DNA of 64,000 nt, taken from Humulus lupulus (taxonomy: Eukaryota > Streptophyta > Magnoliopsida > Rosales > Cannabaceae). The position numbers and the translations under genes were made by a program. Positions 12,985 through 25,107 of the stretch are shown here, piece by piece (positions within the stretch are counted from its first letter, which is position 1; each line of letters opens with the position of its first letter). The notes below the pieces were generated by a model. That model saw only the letters and a program-made list of their open reading frames with translations. It searched no databases and had not been told where the DNA came from. The stretch lies in NCBI RefSeq assembly GCF_963169125.1, contig NC_084800.1, positions 143,340,397-143,404,396 of the forward strand, given 5' to 3'.

Positions 12985-13810
12985 TGTTACACCCAAATTT
13001 TGAGAATAGAAGTTTTCATCTCGAAAGTCAGGCTCGTAAGGTGTGAGCTCGAAATATGCAAATTAGTCAAGAGATTAGCATTAATGAGAATCGAGTTTGA
13101 CAGTCTCGTTCAATATTAAAATGACGACGTCGTAGGTGATAAGCTCATAACCACATGATCTCGAAGGTTCAAGCCAAGCTTGAAGTTACAGTGACATGGA
13201 TTCAACACTTGTTTAATTTTCCTGGTCTGTTTGTATTAGCATCAGTCAAGAAGGTTCAAGCCTGAATATTGTAAGCTCGGAGGGGACGACCTCAATAAAG
13301 ATACTTAATCAGACCGAGGAAAGCTGAGCAGGTAAGCTCGTGATGATTTGCTGATCTCGAAAATATGTAAGTCAAACGTGTGAGGTCGATGACCAAGTGT
13401 GGATGCTGTTACTGTTTAAGAATCCCTATATCTTAGGATTTGTTGTAACCTGTTAATGAATCCCAAATATCATGGGATTTATACGCGTATTATATATTTA
13501 AATGCGTTTAATTGTATTTATTTTAAGATATGAATCATAAATCCCTGAAATGCGAGGGGAGATATTCTGTAAACCAGTCTATAAATAAATTGGAGAAATT
13601 CATTTGTAGACACACTGAAATTGGCATTGGGAATACTCTGTTAAATTGCTTCCAAAAAAAGCTTTGAGAGAATTCCATAGTTGAATAACATCGACTCGTG
13701 GACTAGACAGATTTTAATTGCCAAACCACATAAAAAATCGCATGTATCCTCTTTATTTTTTATGATTTTTTGTTTAGTGCTCTTCTTCTAAGTTTTCGAA
13801 AAACGACATA
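12985..13810 (+). repeat. Tat-1 3' LTR (right end approximate)
   Basis: Begins TGTTACACCC right after the polypurine tract. It contains a promoter-like TATAAATAA at 13580-13588. The right end is placed at about 13.8 kb by comparison with the distance from TATA to LTR end in Tat-3. No TSD can be read because the left LTR is outside the window. Confidence 0.65.
13580..13588 (+). promoter_or_regulatory. TATA box in Tat-1 LTR
   Basis: TATAAATAA inside the LTR in the same orientation as pol. It is likely the U3 promoter. Confidence 0.5.
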
Positions 13811-13969
13811 AAAAATGTTGTGATTAGAGTTTGTTTGTATAGTTATTGGATATTTATATTTAAAAAGAATATATTATGTCAATATTTACGTGATTTATTA
13901 GTTATAAGAAAAACAATATACATATTTTAGTGAAAATTAATAAATAATTTAATATTAAAAAATTCGCAC

Positions 13970-14125
13970 TAAAATAAGCTATCAAATCTGAACTATTGCG
14001 GACTGGATTGGATTTGAGTTGATATGTAGATTGGATTGGATCTAAAATATTAAATCCGCACTTAGTGCACATCGAATAAATTATGAGCAAAATAATGCAA
14101 GATTGAATTGGATGAACACCCCTAA
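13970..14125. mobile_element. hAT-like MITE remnant
   Basis: Ends with GGATGAACACCCCTAA, which reads TTAGGGGTGTTCATCC on the other strand, a typical plant hAT terminal sequence. Inside are GGATTGGATT runs and a TCCGCAC motif common in such MITEs. The left end and TSD were not found. Confidence 0.35.
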
Positions 14126-14589
14126 GATTAGGGATGTTTTTTAAATTACTATCTTCCTTTCTTTCACTTGCATAACTACTATGCTCATCTAAACAACTAT
14201 GGGGAATGAATGATATATTAACCAATGAAATGGGAAAAAAAATCATAGTTTTATTTTTACAAAGGGAAAAAATAACTCAAAATCCAAATACATTATATTT
14301 TTATATATCAAAAAATGTATAATAAAAGATTGTTGATTTAACATTTTTTTCTACTAACTTTAACATTTTCTAGATTATTTAGTTTTTTTAAATATCTCAT
14401 TATTAATACTACATGTACATATGTTTTACTAGAAAAATAGTTATAAAAAATATCTTTATTGTAATTATCTTAACAAAAATAATTGTTATTTTTCATATAA
14501 TACTAAAATATTATTAACGAATTGAATTTAAAAATAATAAATAAATAAAAATATGTCTCGATTAATAAAAACATGTTTCTTGAAAAACT

Positions 14590-14945
14590 GCCTTAGTATT
14601 TTAGTCATACATTTCGATCTGTAAATCTGATTTCAATGAATTAGATATTGTTAGAACTATAATAATTTTGTGTGAAATAATATTTCTCATATTCACATTA
14701 TTTAGGGGTCAAAAACTAATTGTAAGTTTCAAGTATGGTTAATTACGAAATTTCACAAAACTATCACAGTGTTTTAGTTATAAGTTTTGATCTAGAAGTC
14801 TGATTTCAATTAATTAGATACATTTGGAATTTAATTGAAAATACTATAACTTTGTGTGAAATAGTGTTTTTCAGATTCACATTATTTTGGGGTAAAAAAC
14901 TAATTGTAAGTTACAGGTTTGGTTAATTACAAAATTTCATATTTA
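14590..14945. repeat. Two-copy tandem duplication, about 184-bp unit
   Basis: Two diverged copies in tandem share ordered blocks: CTGATTTCAAT, AATTAGATA, TGTGTGAAATA, TTCACATTATTT, AAAAACTAATTGTAAG and GGTTAATTAC. The last block is at 14737 and 14921, giving the period. Non-coding, function unknown. Confidence 0.75.
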
Positions 14946-15184
14946 TTTTAAAATTATAAAACATAATCGTGCTTTGTGCAGTTTTTTGTAATAATTAAAA
15001 AATATATTTTTTTAAAGAACTTTTTTATTTGTATGGTTGTTTTTATAATTTATTTTAAGATCTTTTATAATCTGAATGTGCGAAATTTATATCTTTCGTA
15101 ATTATTGTACATTATTATCAAATGAGTGAGACATTTTTATTTATTTTACATCAATGGTGAACATCATAATTATTGAATAAGAGA

Positions 15185-15365
15185 AAGTGTAAATCATGAT
15201 TTGTAACAAATAAAAATAAAAATAATACATAGTATTATGTTAATTTGATGCATAGGAAAACAAATAGGAAAATAGGGTAAGGAATAAGGTAAATTATGAT
15301 TTACGCTAAATAAAAATTATACATTGTATTATATAATTTGATGCATAGGAAACGAAAAGGCTAAG
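15185..15365. repeat. Two-copy tandem duplication, about 95-100 bp unit
   Basis: The order TAAATCATGATTT, ATAAAAAT.ATACAT, TTGATGCATAGGAAA occurs twice in tandem with small differences. Non-coding. Confidence 0.6.
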
Positions 15366-15540
15366 GAACAAGATTAAAACTATGAAAGATTCATCAAATT
15401 TTTTTATTACTATTAAATGCCTTAAGGAATTCTTTATTTCTTAACCACAGGGTGACATGAAAATAAAAAGTACTATCCATAAAATTATTATTTCATAATA
15501 CATTATCCTTAATTTTTTTTAATATATTTAGTGCATCCTA

Positions 15541-15770
15541 GAGGTGAACATCGGGCGGGTTTGTCGGGTTTTAGGTGTGGAAAACACATACCGGACCCGC
15601 TCGAATAGGGGTCGGATTTATATCGGGTTCAAGTTTGGGTTTCTCAAGTGGGATCGGTCGAGTTTGAGCTGGGTTAGGATTGTGACGGGCCTTGGCAACA
15701 GGTTTGGGACATACATGGGCTTCCTTATTTTTTTTAATAAGAATACTATATTTTACTTCAAAAATTAGAC
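15541..15770. mobile_element. hAT-like remnant
   Basis: Starts TAGAGGTGAACATCGGGCGGG, close to the GGTGAACAT-type termini of plant hAT MITEs, followed by CGGGT-rich sequence. No matching right terminus or TSD was found. Confidence 0.3.
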
Positions 15771-16139
15771 TTTTGACATTTTTTTATCTAATTTTGTTCA
15801 CTCTTTTTTTTATCAACTTTTGAGTTGATCATTATTTACCATGGAATAAAAAGTTACTAACTTGTCGCCACTTTGGTTGCGACATGTTGCCTCTCCACTG
15901 CCTAGGGTGCCCAGAATCACTCTTAAACACCTCCAAATGACTCCAAACTTTTAAAGGATGCTTAGATACATCATTGTATCACTTTGGATACATAATCTTC
16001 AATTATATTAGCCTACAATAAAACTCATATTTTTACTTCAACTTCAGTTAAAATTGTTGACTTGATTTTCTGTCAACTATGAAAAATAGAAGAATGCTTG
16101 CAAAAATAATAATAAGAGATAACAAACAATTTTTATGTG

Positions 16140-17690
16140 GTATTTGGTTGTTAACGAGGCCTAGTCCATGAGTCACTTGTATTAAGAAAAGCTCATCGAA
16201 ATCACAAGCTTTTTAGGGTTTTCTAGCTTGGGCAGAGGATTGTCTTACTCCAAGGTAAATGAGAGTCCAAGATCTAGGGTTTTGGATCCCTAAAAATGAC
16301 CCCTTCATGCCCTATTATAGGCAGCATAAGGTTAAATAGGTTGTGAGCCATTCACAATGAAAAAGTTTACATTCATTTTCCCATTTTGTGGGGATTATCC
16401 ATTACATGATTAATATCCCACACGTTTCGCTAGGCAATAGGCCTGAGTGGGCGGCCTTCTTACCTGAAAAAGGGGGTGGTCCCCGAAATCCTAATGGAAA
16501 GGTACCCGGGACCACTCATACAATGAATTATGCGCGGGGCCTATCCTCTATAGTGCCCAAGTCTCCGAGAATCTTGCTAAGTCATTAGCGAGGTTCCTCG
16601 GGCTCTCTGAGATGTCGACGTGAAGGCTTCTTTCCCGAGCTTGGCCTCGAGGACTTCCCTAATAGTTATTTCTTGAAGACCCACGGAGGACTTCGAGCTC
16701 TTTTTTCATCTAATTGGCTACTAGGAATCAGACGTCTCCTCCGTGCGGTAATGCATTCCCAAGAACTCCTCAAGAGATATACCCTGTATGTTACCCATGT
16801 TGGAAGATTGCTGAAGTGGAAACCAAGTCCAAATGAATACGACAACTACGAGCCGAAGGATGATTTTGTTGCTGATGAAGATTACCTTCTAGAGGATGAT
16901 ATCTCCAGCACTACGTGTCCTCAACACTTTGAAAGCATGGAGGTATTTGACCTTCAAAACCAGGTAGCCACGCAACAAGCAGATTTGGAAGCCTAGCGGG
17001 CCAATATGGCCACCCTGGTGGAGAACATGACGTCATGTGAGTCGCACTTGCTGCTCAGGGGCTTCTTGTAGATCTGTCGGCTCTAGAAGCCCCTAAAGGC
17101 CAATAGGCTAGTGGTCCTTCCAGTTCCTATCGCAAGAGTGAGTGGAGCTCAGAAGGCCCAAGAGGGTCTTCGACAACCTGCTGAGGTGCCCAAAAATCCA
17201 ATATCACAACCAAGGCCTACACAGAGAGCCTGAAGGTCGATCAGTGTGCGACTAGGAGCTTGGATGCCTCCCGCACGCGACCCTGAGTTTCCTCAGGAAA
17301 ACCCAAGACTAGGGGCTCGTAGGAATGGTCGAGTTCCCCCACATCATTCACACATCAGTATCTCTGTCAACAACTATTACACTCATGACAAGAACTACAA
17401 TGAAAGAAGAACAATACACACCTGATAACCCAAACCTTCAAGAAGGTTTAAATGCTCGGCGAAGAGGGGCTCGACCACTTGGCGAAAATGGGTACGAGTA
17501 GCCCAATTTGCGAGAAGGCTTGAACGCTCGCAGGGGCAGGGCTGTACCCAATAATGAACTCGGTGGTAGGCTAGAGCAGCCTGATCTTCTAGAGAATCTG
17601 AATGCCTGAAGGTAGGATCACCGACTTAAGTGGCCCGAGAACTTGGCCAAAAATCTAGTTGTTGCTTAACTTATGATAATGCAATAAGAA
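16140..17690 (+). pseudogene. Tat-2 leader and N-terminal gag region, decayed
   Basis: Sequence preceding a recognisable Tat gag. The first 500 bases look like LTR or leader sequence but the boundary is unclear. From about 16.67 kb, pieces of coding sequence with many stops read as an acidic stretch (near residues 60-90 of a 107-codon frame at 16673-16996) and a short coiled-coil start (LQNQVATQQADLEA). Similar N-terminal coiled coils occur in Tat Gag. Assignment rests mostly on position upstream of gag. Confidence 0.4.
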
Positions 17691-18431
17691 ATGGATAGAC
17701 TTTTGAAACACAAGGGATGGTACTCAGACTCCGATGAAGATGGAGGAGAGCCTTGTGCTCGCCACCTAGTTGAGGCGGCCATGCCTTTTAGTTTTAGGAT
17801 GCCTACAATGGACTTCTATGACAAAACCACAGATCCCACCAACCATTTGGCAAGAATCAACATACAAATGACAGTACACAAGGTATTTGATGATGCACGT
17901 TGTACGTGTTTCCCATTAACCCCAACTGGAGCTGCAAATGAGTGGTACAAGAAATATAAGTCGGGAACCATACACTCTTGGTCCCAACTGTGTTCGAAGT
18001 TTAGATGGCAATTTGTGCCCGCAATAAAGGTCAACTTCAAGGTTAATGCGCTTGCCAATATAAAGCAATGACCCAATGAAACCTTGAATCAATACATCAA
18101 CTGCTTCAACCAAGAAGCCGCTCATACAAAATGGGTAGATGATGGCCCTACAAGTAGGAATCCTCCCTATAAATCCTTTTTGGGATGATTTGCAAAGAAA
18201 AGGTTGCCACAGATTGGATGATTTCACCAAATGAACCAAAGAATTCATTAACTTGGAAGACACTCTATTGGGATTGTCTTAGGGACCGAGCACCATGCCA
18301 GGGGCATCGACAACAAACTGAGGCTACTTCACGTACCCCCAATACAGTCAAGTGCTGACATCTAAGTTCGGTCAGGTTGCTAACTCCAAGTACAATTTTT
18401 CTACTCCTCATGCTAGCTTTAGCGCCATCCC
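17691..18431 (+). pseudogene. Tat-2 gag core (5' part)
   Basis: The 126-codon frame at 17691-18071 contains the retrotransposon Gag core: PFSFRMPTMDFYDKTTDP, then NHLARINIQM, then PTGAANEWYKKYKSGTI, then WSQLCSKFRWQF. This is the 'retrotrans_gag' fold that forms the virus-like particle. Coding sense continues after a TGA (NETLNQYINCFNQEA) up to the solo LTR at 18432, with further stops and frameshifts. The C-terminal half resumes at 20734. Confidence 0.8.
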
Positions 18432-20733
18432 TGTAACGCCCTACTACCTTAGAGCCGTTACTACGTGAGTTTAAAATGTGCACTTAACTAGCTAACCAAG
18501 AATTTAACTCAAAAGTGTAACTAAACTGTATTAAAATCATATAATTTAAAAATGCAAACATTCATTGAAAAGTATAAGTGTTTTACATTAGGGATCCCAA
18601 AAGTACTATTTATAAATATTTACAACTCAAAATATGTTTTAAGTCGACTAAACGACAAAATAGGATTCAGTACAAAGCATCTCCCAAAAATACCCCTGGC
18701 TGTGGCAGCCAGGCATACCAGACATGTACGCATCGCCTCATGCTCTCCATACTCATGGTTGGACGACCTTCTCCTTTCCCTTACCTGCACCACAAAGCAC
18801 CCATGAGTCGAAGCCAAGCAAGAAAACTCCACACAAATAGATAACATATGCATTGCAATTACTCAACTTATAACAAATCCGCCAACAGGCTAAACACATA
18901 CGACCATGCCGTCCCAGGCGCTTTACCAGGCCCTGGGTTCACGGTCTACACCGTAAGGATATCCCAGGTATCCTTTAGGGTCTTACCCTGCCAATTCGCA
19001 CTCCGCGTGCTAAACCCTGCTCCTGGCCCCCTTGCCATTCTCGGCCTTTGCCGTTCCCGGCCCTTGCCATTCTTGGCCTTCACCGTTCCCGGCTCTTGCC
19101 AATCGTTTACATATTTGCATACATAGCATAATTAATCAAACACTTAAACATGGATTAACATAATCAATGGGCTATTCCCTACATATAATCATATAGGGTC
19201 GTGCCCTGCAACACTACTATGGGGCCTCGCCCTGCTCTATGGGTACAACAGTTTTCTTACCTGTGTACGGAGCTTCTTGAGCACTAAAATCTCGAGCACG
19301 ATCCTCTAACCTGAGCCTCACTGAAAACCTAGTCACAACACATACATAGCACTCTCATTACTAACCAATTTATAATCATCTCCCGGAGCCAATCCCGTGC
19401 TCTCGGGACCTCCCGTTTCCCCCCACAAGGTAGCAGAAGCATCCCCCGAGCCCCCTGAGCCAAAACCCCAAAAACACATTTTTCCCCTGCCTAGAATTTG
19501 GCCTAGCGCTGCGGCACCACTTTATAGGGGCCGCGACGCCCAGAATGGTGCCCTTCCCCTGATGCATCCTAGTGCCGCGACGCCCATACGTGAACCTAGA
19601 AATGTGGGTTTTTCCCAACATTTTCCTGAGCCAAAACACTTCAAAATCAATACCAAGACATACCTAAATCCCAAATTCATTCCAAAACCCCAAATAGACC
19701 ATATGGAAACTCGAAAACATCAATAACAAGCCCAAAAACACATTCAAACCCATGATTCACAAATTGGTTTAAAACTTCATAAAACTTAAACCAGACCTTA
19801 CAAAGCTTAAACCACACCAGCAATCAACTTCAACGATGCATGAAATTCTTGCCTCAAACTGAAATTCGACTCTGAGCTTCTTCCAAATCCAACTCCAAGC
19901 CTAATTCCTTTGATTCTCAAGCTGAATTTCACGATTACTAAGCCAAAACCCAACTTTCAGCATTCAACCCAAACTCTAAAAAAACTTGCACGAAAACTAA
20001 AATTCAAAGATGAAGCTTTACCTCTGGATTAGTCTTGGCCCTAGCTTGACTCTAGTTGCCCCAATCTCAGCCCGGAACTCCTCCTTCCCTTTTTGCTTCT
20101 TGGTTCTCTCTACACTTCCAGCAGAAAATTCTTGAATAGCCTAAGTGTAAGTAACGTGACTAACTCATCTCAGCCAAGTTAATCCCCTCCTAAGGCCAAA
20201 TTACCACCTTACCCTTTCCCCTTAATAAAGTTCTTATCCTAACCTCAAGGGCAATTCCGTCATTTCATCCAATTCCCGCTAAGTCCTCAAGTATACCTAA
20301 AGACCCTCGTTTAATCCCAACACGCTTAAACCATTATTGAATTTACTAACCACTACTCAGTAATTCCCGAACACATTATAATATTCCCAAAATACCCCTA
20401 AGCTCCTCCTAAGTCGGGTATTTGACCCCGTTGTGACTTTTAGGAAAATAGCTCCCTAGGACCGTCTCATAACGTGCATCACAGTTATTTCACCACCCAC
20501 ACGTGGTATCAATCACAACATATACAAATATTACATTTATGCCCTCAGCGGGCTAAAATTACAAATATGCCCCTAACAACCAAATGGGGCCCACATGCAT
20601 ATTTAATTCACCTAAACATGCATTTCTAATCACATATTCATTAAATTCACATATTAATACAATATAGCAATTATTGCCCTCCAGGCACACTAATCAAGGC
20701 CACAAGCCTTATTAGCAAATTTGGGTCACTACA
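18432..20733 (-). repeat. Tekay solo LTR B
   Basis: A 2302-bp block, TGTAACGCCCTACTACC to GGGTCACTACA, closely similar to the LTRs of element C. The flanks are ATCCC (18427-18431) and ATCTT (20734-20738), consistent with a 5-bp TSD altered by two C-to-T type changes. It interrupts gag and has no internal region. Confidence 0.88.
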
Positions 20734-21516
20734 ATCTTGATGGCCCAAACCCAGCCAACAATACAAAGTAATAACCAGGGGTGGAAAAAGAGGAAATAGA
20801 AATAAGTCTCGAGGAGGAAACAAAAGGGGGAAGAATAATCAGGAAGACTGATACACCTCTTAGTATGCTCAATACACTAATTTGGTGGAAACGTGGGAGA
20901 ATATATTAATGGCAACTGAGAAGCAAATTCCATATCAGAAACCCCAACGAACCTATAGAGATCGAGAAATGAGAGGTCCCTCAAAATTTTGTAATTATCA
21001 TAATGATATCAGCCATAATACGAATGAGTGCCAACAACTCAGGGACGAGATCAAGAACCTCCTAAAGCTGGGAAAACTCCAACACTATGCTCAAGGGTCT
21101 CATCAGGGAGCTCAAGTTGGTCTCCCCCAAGGACCAAGGATTGGTGAAGGAGGGCAATTGGCGCCACCCCCTCCTATAGTACCGGGCTAGCTTCCAACCA
21201 ACATTCCTCTACAAGTTGGAGACTAGCGATAACCTCTACCAATCCTTTCGAGACCCAATGACCGAGTAAATACCATATCGACAGGGCCGTACTTGGGAGG
21301 TCGATCGAGATCAGTTCAGAATAGGTACACTCGAGCCCACAATAACGATGAGGAAATTTATGCCCTCGGACAGGCTCCCACACAAATGCCAAGGATGACC
21401 GACCAAGAAATCACCTATACTGAGGAAGACACATAGAGAGTCCATTTTCCTCATCATGATCTGTTGGTATTCGAGACTCAAATAGCTAATAAAATTTTGA
21501 CCCGCTTCCTTCTCGA
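20734..21516 (+). pseudogene. Tat-2 gag C-terminus and protease start
   Basis: Continues the gag interrupted by solo LTR B. A basic region (PYQKPQRTYRDREMRG) is followed by a zinc-finger-like CNYHNDISHNTNEC motif at about 20995, as in Tat Gag. After a proline-rich linker and stop codons comes the region just before the aspartic protease site (VHFPHHDLLVFETQIANKI, about 21430-21500). It ends at LLDN, exactly where the protease DNGSS-type active site should follow. There the sequence changes to a Tekay LTR fragment. Confidence 0.78.
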
Positions 21517-23234
21517 CAAATCACTAATAAGGCTTAAGGGCCTTGATTATCGTGTCGGGTGGGCATAATTGGTTTATGTGTGATTTAAATGATTAAATGC
21601 ATGATTATATGATTATATGGATATGTGAAATGCATGTTTATGAGTATTAATATGCATGTGAGCCCTGTTTAGCTTATAGGGGCATATTTGTAATTTTGGC
21701 CCGTTGAGGGCATAAATGTGATTATATGTGATAAATTGTTGAGACCACATTATTATGTGGGTATATTTGCAGCATATGGCTCGAGATGGTCCTAGTGGGC
21801 GGATTGGCGAAATAGTCACGGCAGGAATTTATACCCGACTCAAGGGAACCTGGGGCTATTTTTGGGAATTTAAAATTATATAGGGGACTATTAGACATTG
21901 GGTAAATAATTGGTGATTGATTGGATGATGGGATTTAAGTGGTAAATATTAGGAACATTTGAGGAATTAGCGGGAATTGGGAACAATGACTATTTACCCC
22001 TAGATTGAGTTAAGGGTTAGTTTTATTTGGAAGGGTAACATGGTCTTTTTGTTATTAGAGGATATAACCAGATTTTATTTTAGAATATAGGAGAAGGATG
22101 TGGAAATTACTAAAGGAAAGAAAGAAGCATAAATATTCTCTCTCTTTACTCTCACGATTTCTCCTCACTCTCTCCCTTGGTGTTTGATTTTTGGGGCTGT
22201 TGAAGGAGGTTAGAAGCTTGAAGACTTGAGGAATTTAAGGTGTTAACTCAGGGAATTCAGCTAAGAAGCTTGAAGGTCTAAAGCTGGGGAAATTGGGCTG
22301 CAATAGGAGGTAAAAATTCAGACTGAATTCTTTGGTTTGATGAGTTTAAGTATGAATATTGAGGTATGTATGAGTGTGGTATTAGAGTGGGTATTGGGTA
22401 GGAATTTCAGTGGTTATTGCTGTGATTATTATGTCTAAATTGAAGTGTGATTTCTGTGTTAATTATTGAGAATTATTGGATGAAAATAAGTGAATATGGG
22501 TCTAAGTTTGTAGTGGATTGGTGTTTAATTGGGGAGGATTTGAGGGAAAATTATGGGCAAACTTGAGTGTTCTTGGCAGGGAGAAGGAGGAGAAAACCCC
22601 AGTTTTCTATGGGTTCGTAAGGTGCTCCGCGACCCAGCCTGGGGGGCGCCGCGATGCGTGTGGCCCTTCAAGCTTGGGATGCTCTCTGACTTAGGGCAAG
22701 TCGTAACTTGCTAAGCCAAGTCGCGCCCCACCTGTGAATTTTGGCCTTGGAAGTGTTTCAAGAATTGTTAGGGCTCAGGGGTTCGAACCTGGGTGCTCAG
22801 ACAATTTCTACTACCCAATTTAGTAGAAATTGAGGTCCCGGAAGCTAGTTTCTGTCTCCTAGGTATTTTATTTTCTGATTGAAAGTTGATAGAAATCAAT
22901 GTCCCTTGTGACTAGGTTTATCGCCAAGGCTTGAGGCTAAAGACCGTGCTCGGAACCAGTTACCTTCTCCGATCGGAATTAAAGGTAAGAAAACTGCACC
23001 CGTTTGTGTGGCTATGTTGGGACTAAGGTTCCTTATATTTGAATATAAATGCTATATGATTATGATATGCCATGTGATCATGAAGTAAATGACCTAAGAG
23101 TGCTGGAATTGATATTTGCGCACAAGACACGGCTCAGCCATTTGTAGCTGAGGTTAGTTAAATAATCACTGGGCTCGACCTAAGTGAGACGGAGGCATTG
23201 GGTTAAACAGAGGGTGCGGCCTAAGAGCGTCAAC
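21517..23234 (+). repeat. Tekay LTR fragment G, truncated at both ends
   Basis: Starts inside the LTR (CACTAATAAGGCTTAAGGG), about 15-20 bp after where the TGTAACGACCC start would be. It runs in sense orientation to a GGGTTAAACAGAGGGTGCGG stretch that matches the middle of LTR A and F on the other strand. It contains the conserved GGTAAGAAAACTGCACC motif at about 22985. The last ~700 bp are missing and the next sequence is antisense Athila pol. No TSD. Confidence 0.75.
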
Positions 23235-25107
23235 TTGTTTATCTTCGAACGTTTCATAATAAGGCTTTAATCTCTGACCATTCACCTTGAATATCATCCC
23301 TGTTGTTGTACTTGAAATCTCTACCATTCCATGAGGAAATATCATTGTAACAATGAAAGGCCCCAACCATCACGATCTTAATTTCCTCGGAAAAAGTTTG
23401 AGACGAGAGTGATATAGTAATACTTTCTGACCCACCTTAAAACTCTTCCGAAGAATTTTTCTATCATGAAATGCTTTACTTTTCTTCTTGTAAATCTTCG
23501 AGCTATCATAAGCATCATTTTGAATTTCTTCAAGCTATTGCAATTGGATCATTCGTTGTTTCCCCGCAACGTCCATCTCCATATTGCATTGCTTGACAGC
23601 CCACCAAGCCATATGCTCTAGCTCCACATGTAAACGATAAGGTTTCCCATACACCAACCGATATGGAGACATACCTATAGGTGTTTTATAAGCTCCTCGG
23701 TATGCCCATAGTGCATCATCAAGTCTTGAACTCTAATCCTTCCGAGTTGGATTTACAGTCTTTTCAAGGATGGATTTTACTTCTCGATTAGACACCTCTG
23801 CTTGCCCATTGGCTTGTGGATGATAGGTAGCAATCACCTTATGAGTTACATTATAGCCCAGGAATAGAGCTTCAATTGACTTATTACAAAAATGTGTACC
23901 TCTATCACTAATCATTGCCTTTCGGGTGCCAAATCTCACAAAAAAAATGTGATCGAATGAAATAAATCACCGACTTTCAATTATCCACCTTGATTAGCTT
24001 AGCTTTGACCCACTTGGACACATAATCCACCACCAAGAGAATATATTCATTACCAAACGAAGATAGAAATGGTCCCATAAAGTCAATACCCCATACATAA
24101 AAAATTTCGATAACAAGAATGGGGTTTGGCGCATTTGATTTTTAGCATTTATATTACCAACTCTTTGAGAATGATCACAATACTTGCAAAATAATTTGAA
24201 TCTTTGAGATTGTAGGCCAATATAAACCGCTTTCAAGTACTTTTGGGTTGTTCTCTTTGGTCAAAAATGCCCACCACAAGCATAAGAATGAGAGAAGGTG
24301 AGAAGAGAATGAAATTCAAATTTAGGAACACACCTTCTTATAACTTGATCACCACAATGCTTCCATAGATAAGGTTCATCCCATATATAGTACTTAGCAT
24401 CATGCTTAATCTTGTTTCGTTGTGCTTGTGTGAGATCTCTCGGTAGTTGCTTGATGGCTAGAAAATTCACAATGTCAGCATACCAAGGAGTTGCCTCCTT
24501 TAGTGCTGATAATTGCTCATCTGGAAATTTTCATATAAAGGAAGTGATTCTTCTTCATGTATAATGAATCTAAGGTGATCTCCTACAAAGCTTTCAGCAC
24601 CTCGCTTATCTTTAAATTCAAAATCAAATTCTTCTAAGAGAAGAATCCATCGAATAAGTGGAGGCTTAGCATCTTTCATAGTGAGCAAGTATTTGAGAGC
24701 AGCATGGTCAGAATAAATAATGACTTTGGTTCCAATCAAGTAAGATCGAAACTTTTCCAATGCAAAGATGACTGCCAAAAGTTCCTTCTTTATAGTAGAA
24801 TAATTAAGTTGAGCATCATTAAGAGTATGAGAGGCATAATAAATAGCATGAGGAATCTTACCAACTCGTTTCCCAAGAACTGCTCCTATCGAATAATTAC
24901 TTGCATCACACATAATCTCAAAAGGTAAATTCCAATTTGGTAGCTGAATTACTGGAGTTATTGTCAAAGATTCTTTCAATTTAGTAAACCCCACTAAACA
25001 CTTATCATCAAACTCGAATACCACATCTTTTTGTAAAAGTTTGCATGGAGGTGTGGATATTTTAGAGAAATTCTTGATAAAACTTTGATAGAATTCAGCA
25101 TGACGAA
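23235..25107 (-). pseudogene. Athila pol fragment: RT end, RNase H, integrase
   Basis: Read on the minus strand from 25107: end of RT (RHAEFYQSFIKNFSKIS), RNase H (LPFEIMCDASNYSIGAVLG, then YSTIKKELLAVIFALEKFRSYL, then VIIYSDHAALKYL) at 25024-24500, the zinc-binding linker (24470-24261), and the integrase core with ISDRGTHF (23939) and HPQANGQAEVSNRE. The C-terminal domain ends FKVNGQRLKPYYE at about 23240. The frame is broken many times. The upstream RT half is absent because Tekay element C lies at 25108, and the far end meets LTR fragment G. It is a non-functional internal slice of an Athila element. Confidence 0.85.

Larger units (their letters stand above)
13811..16139. other. AT-rich gap between Tat elements
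   Basis: About 2.3 kb with no gene. It contains two hAT-like remnants and two short tandem duplications, listed separately. The rest (13811-13969, 14126-14589, 14946-15184, 15366-15540, 15771-16139) is AT-rich DNA in which nothing could be supported. Confidence 0.6.

Noticed and set aside
17816..18263. Minus-strand frames over Tat-2 gag
   Set aside because: Shadows of the gag core, which matches a known family on the plus strand.
18552..18853. Overlapping 77-88 codon frames in solo LTR B
   Set aside because: Frames on both strands in the LTR segment also present in C; no conserved protein signal. The conserved part is the splice-like nucleotide motif.
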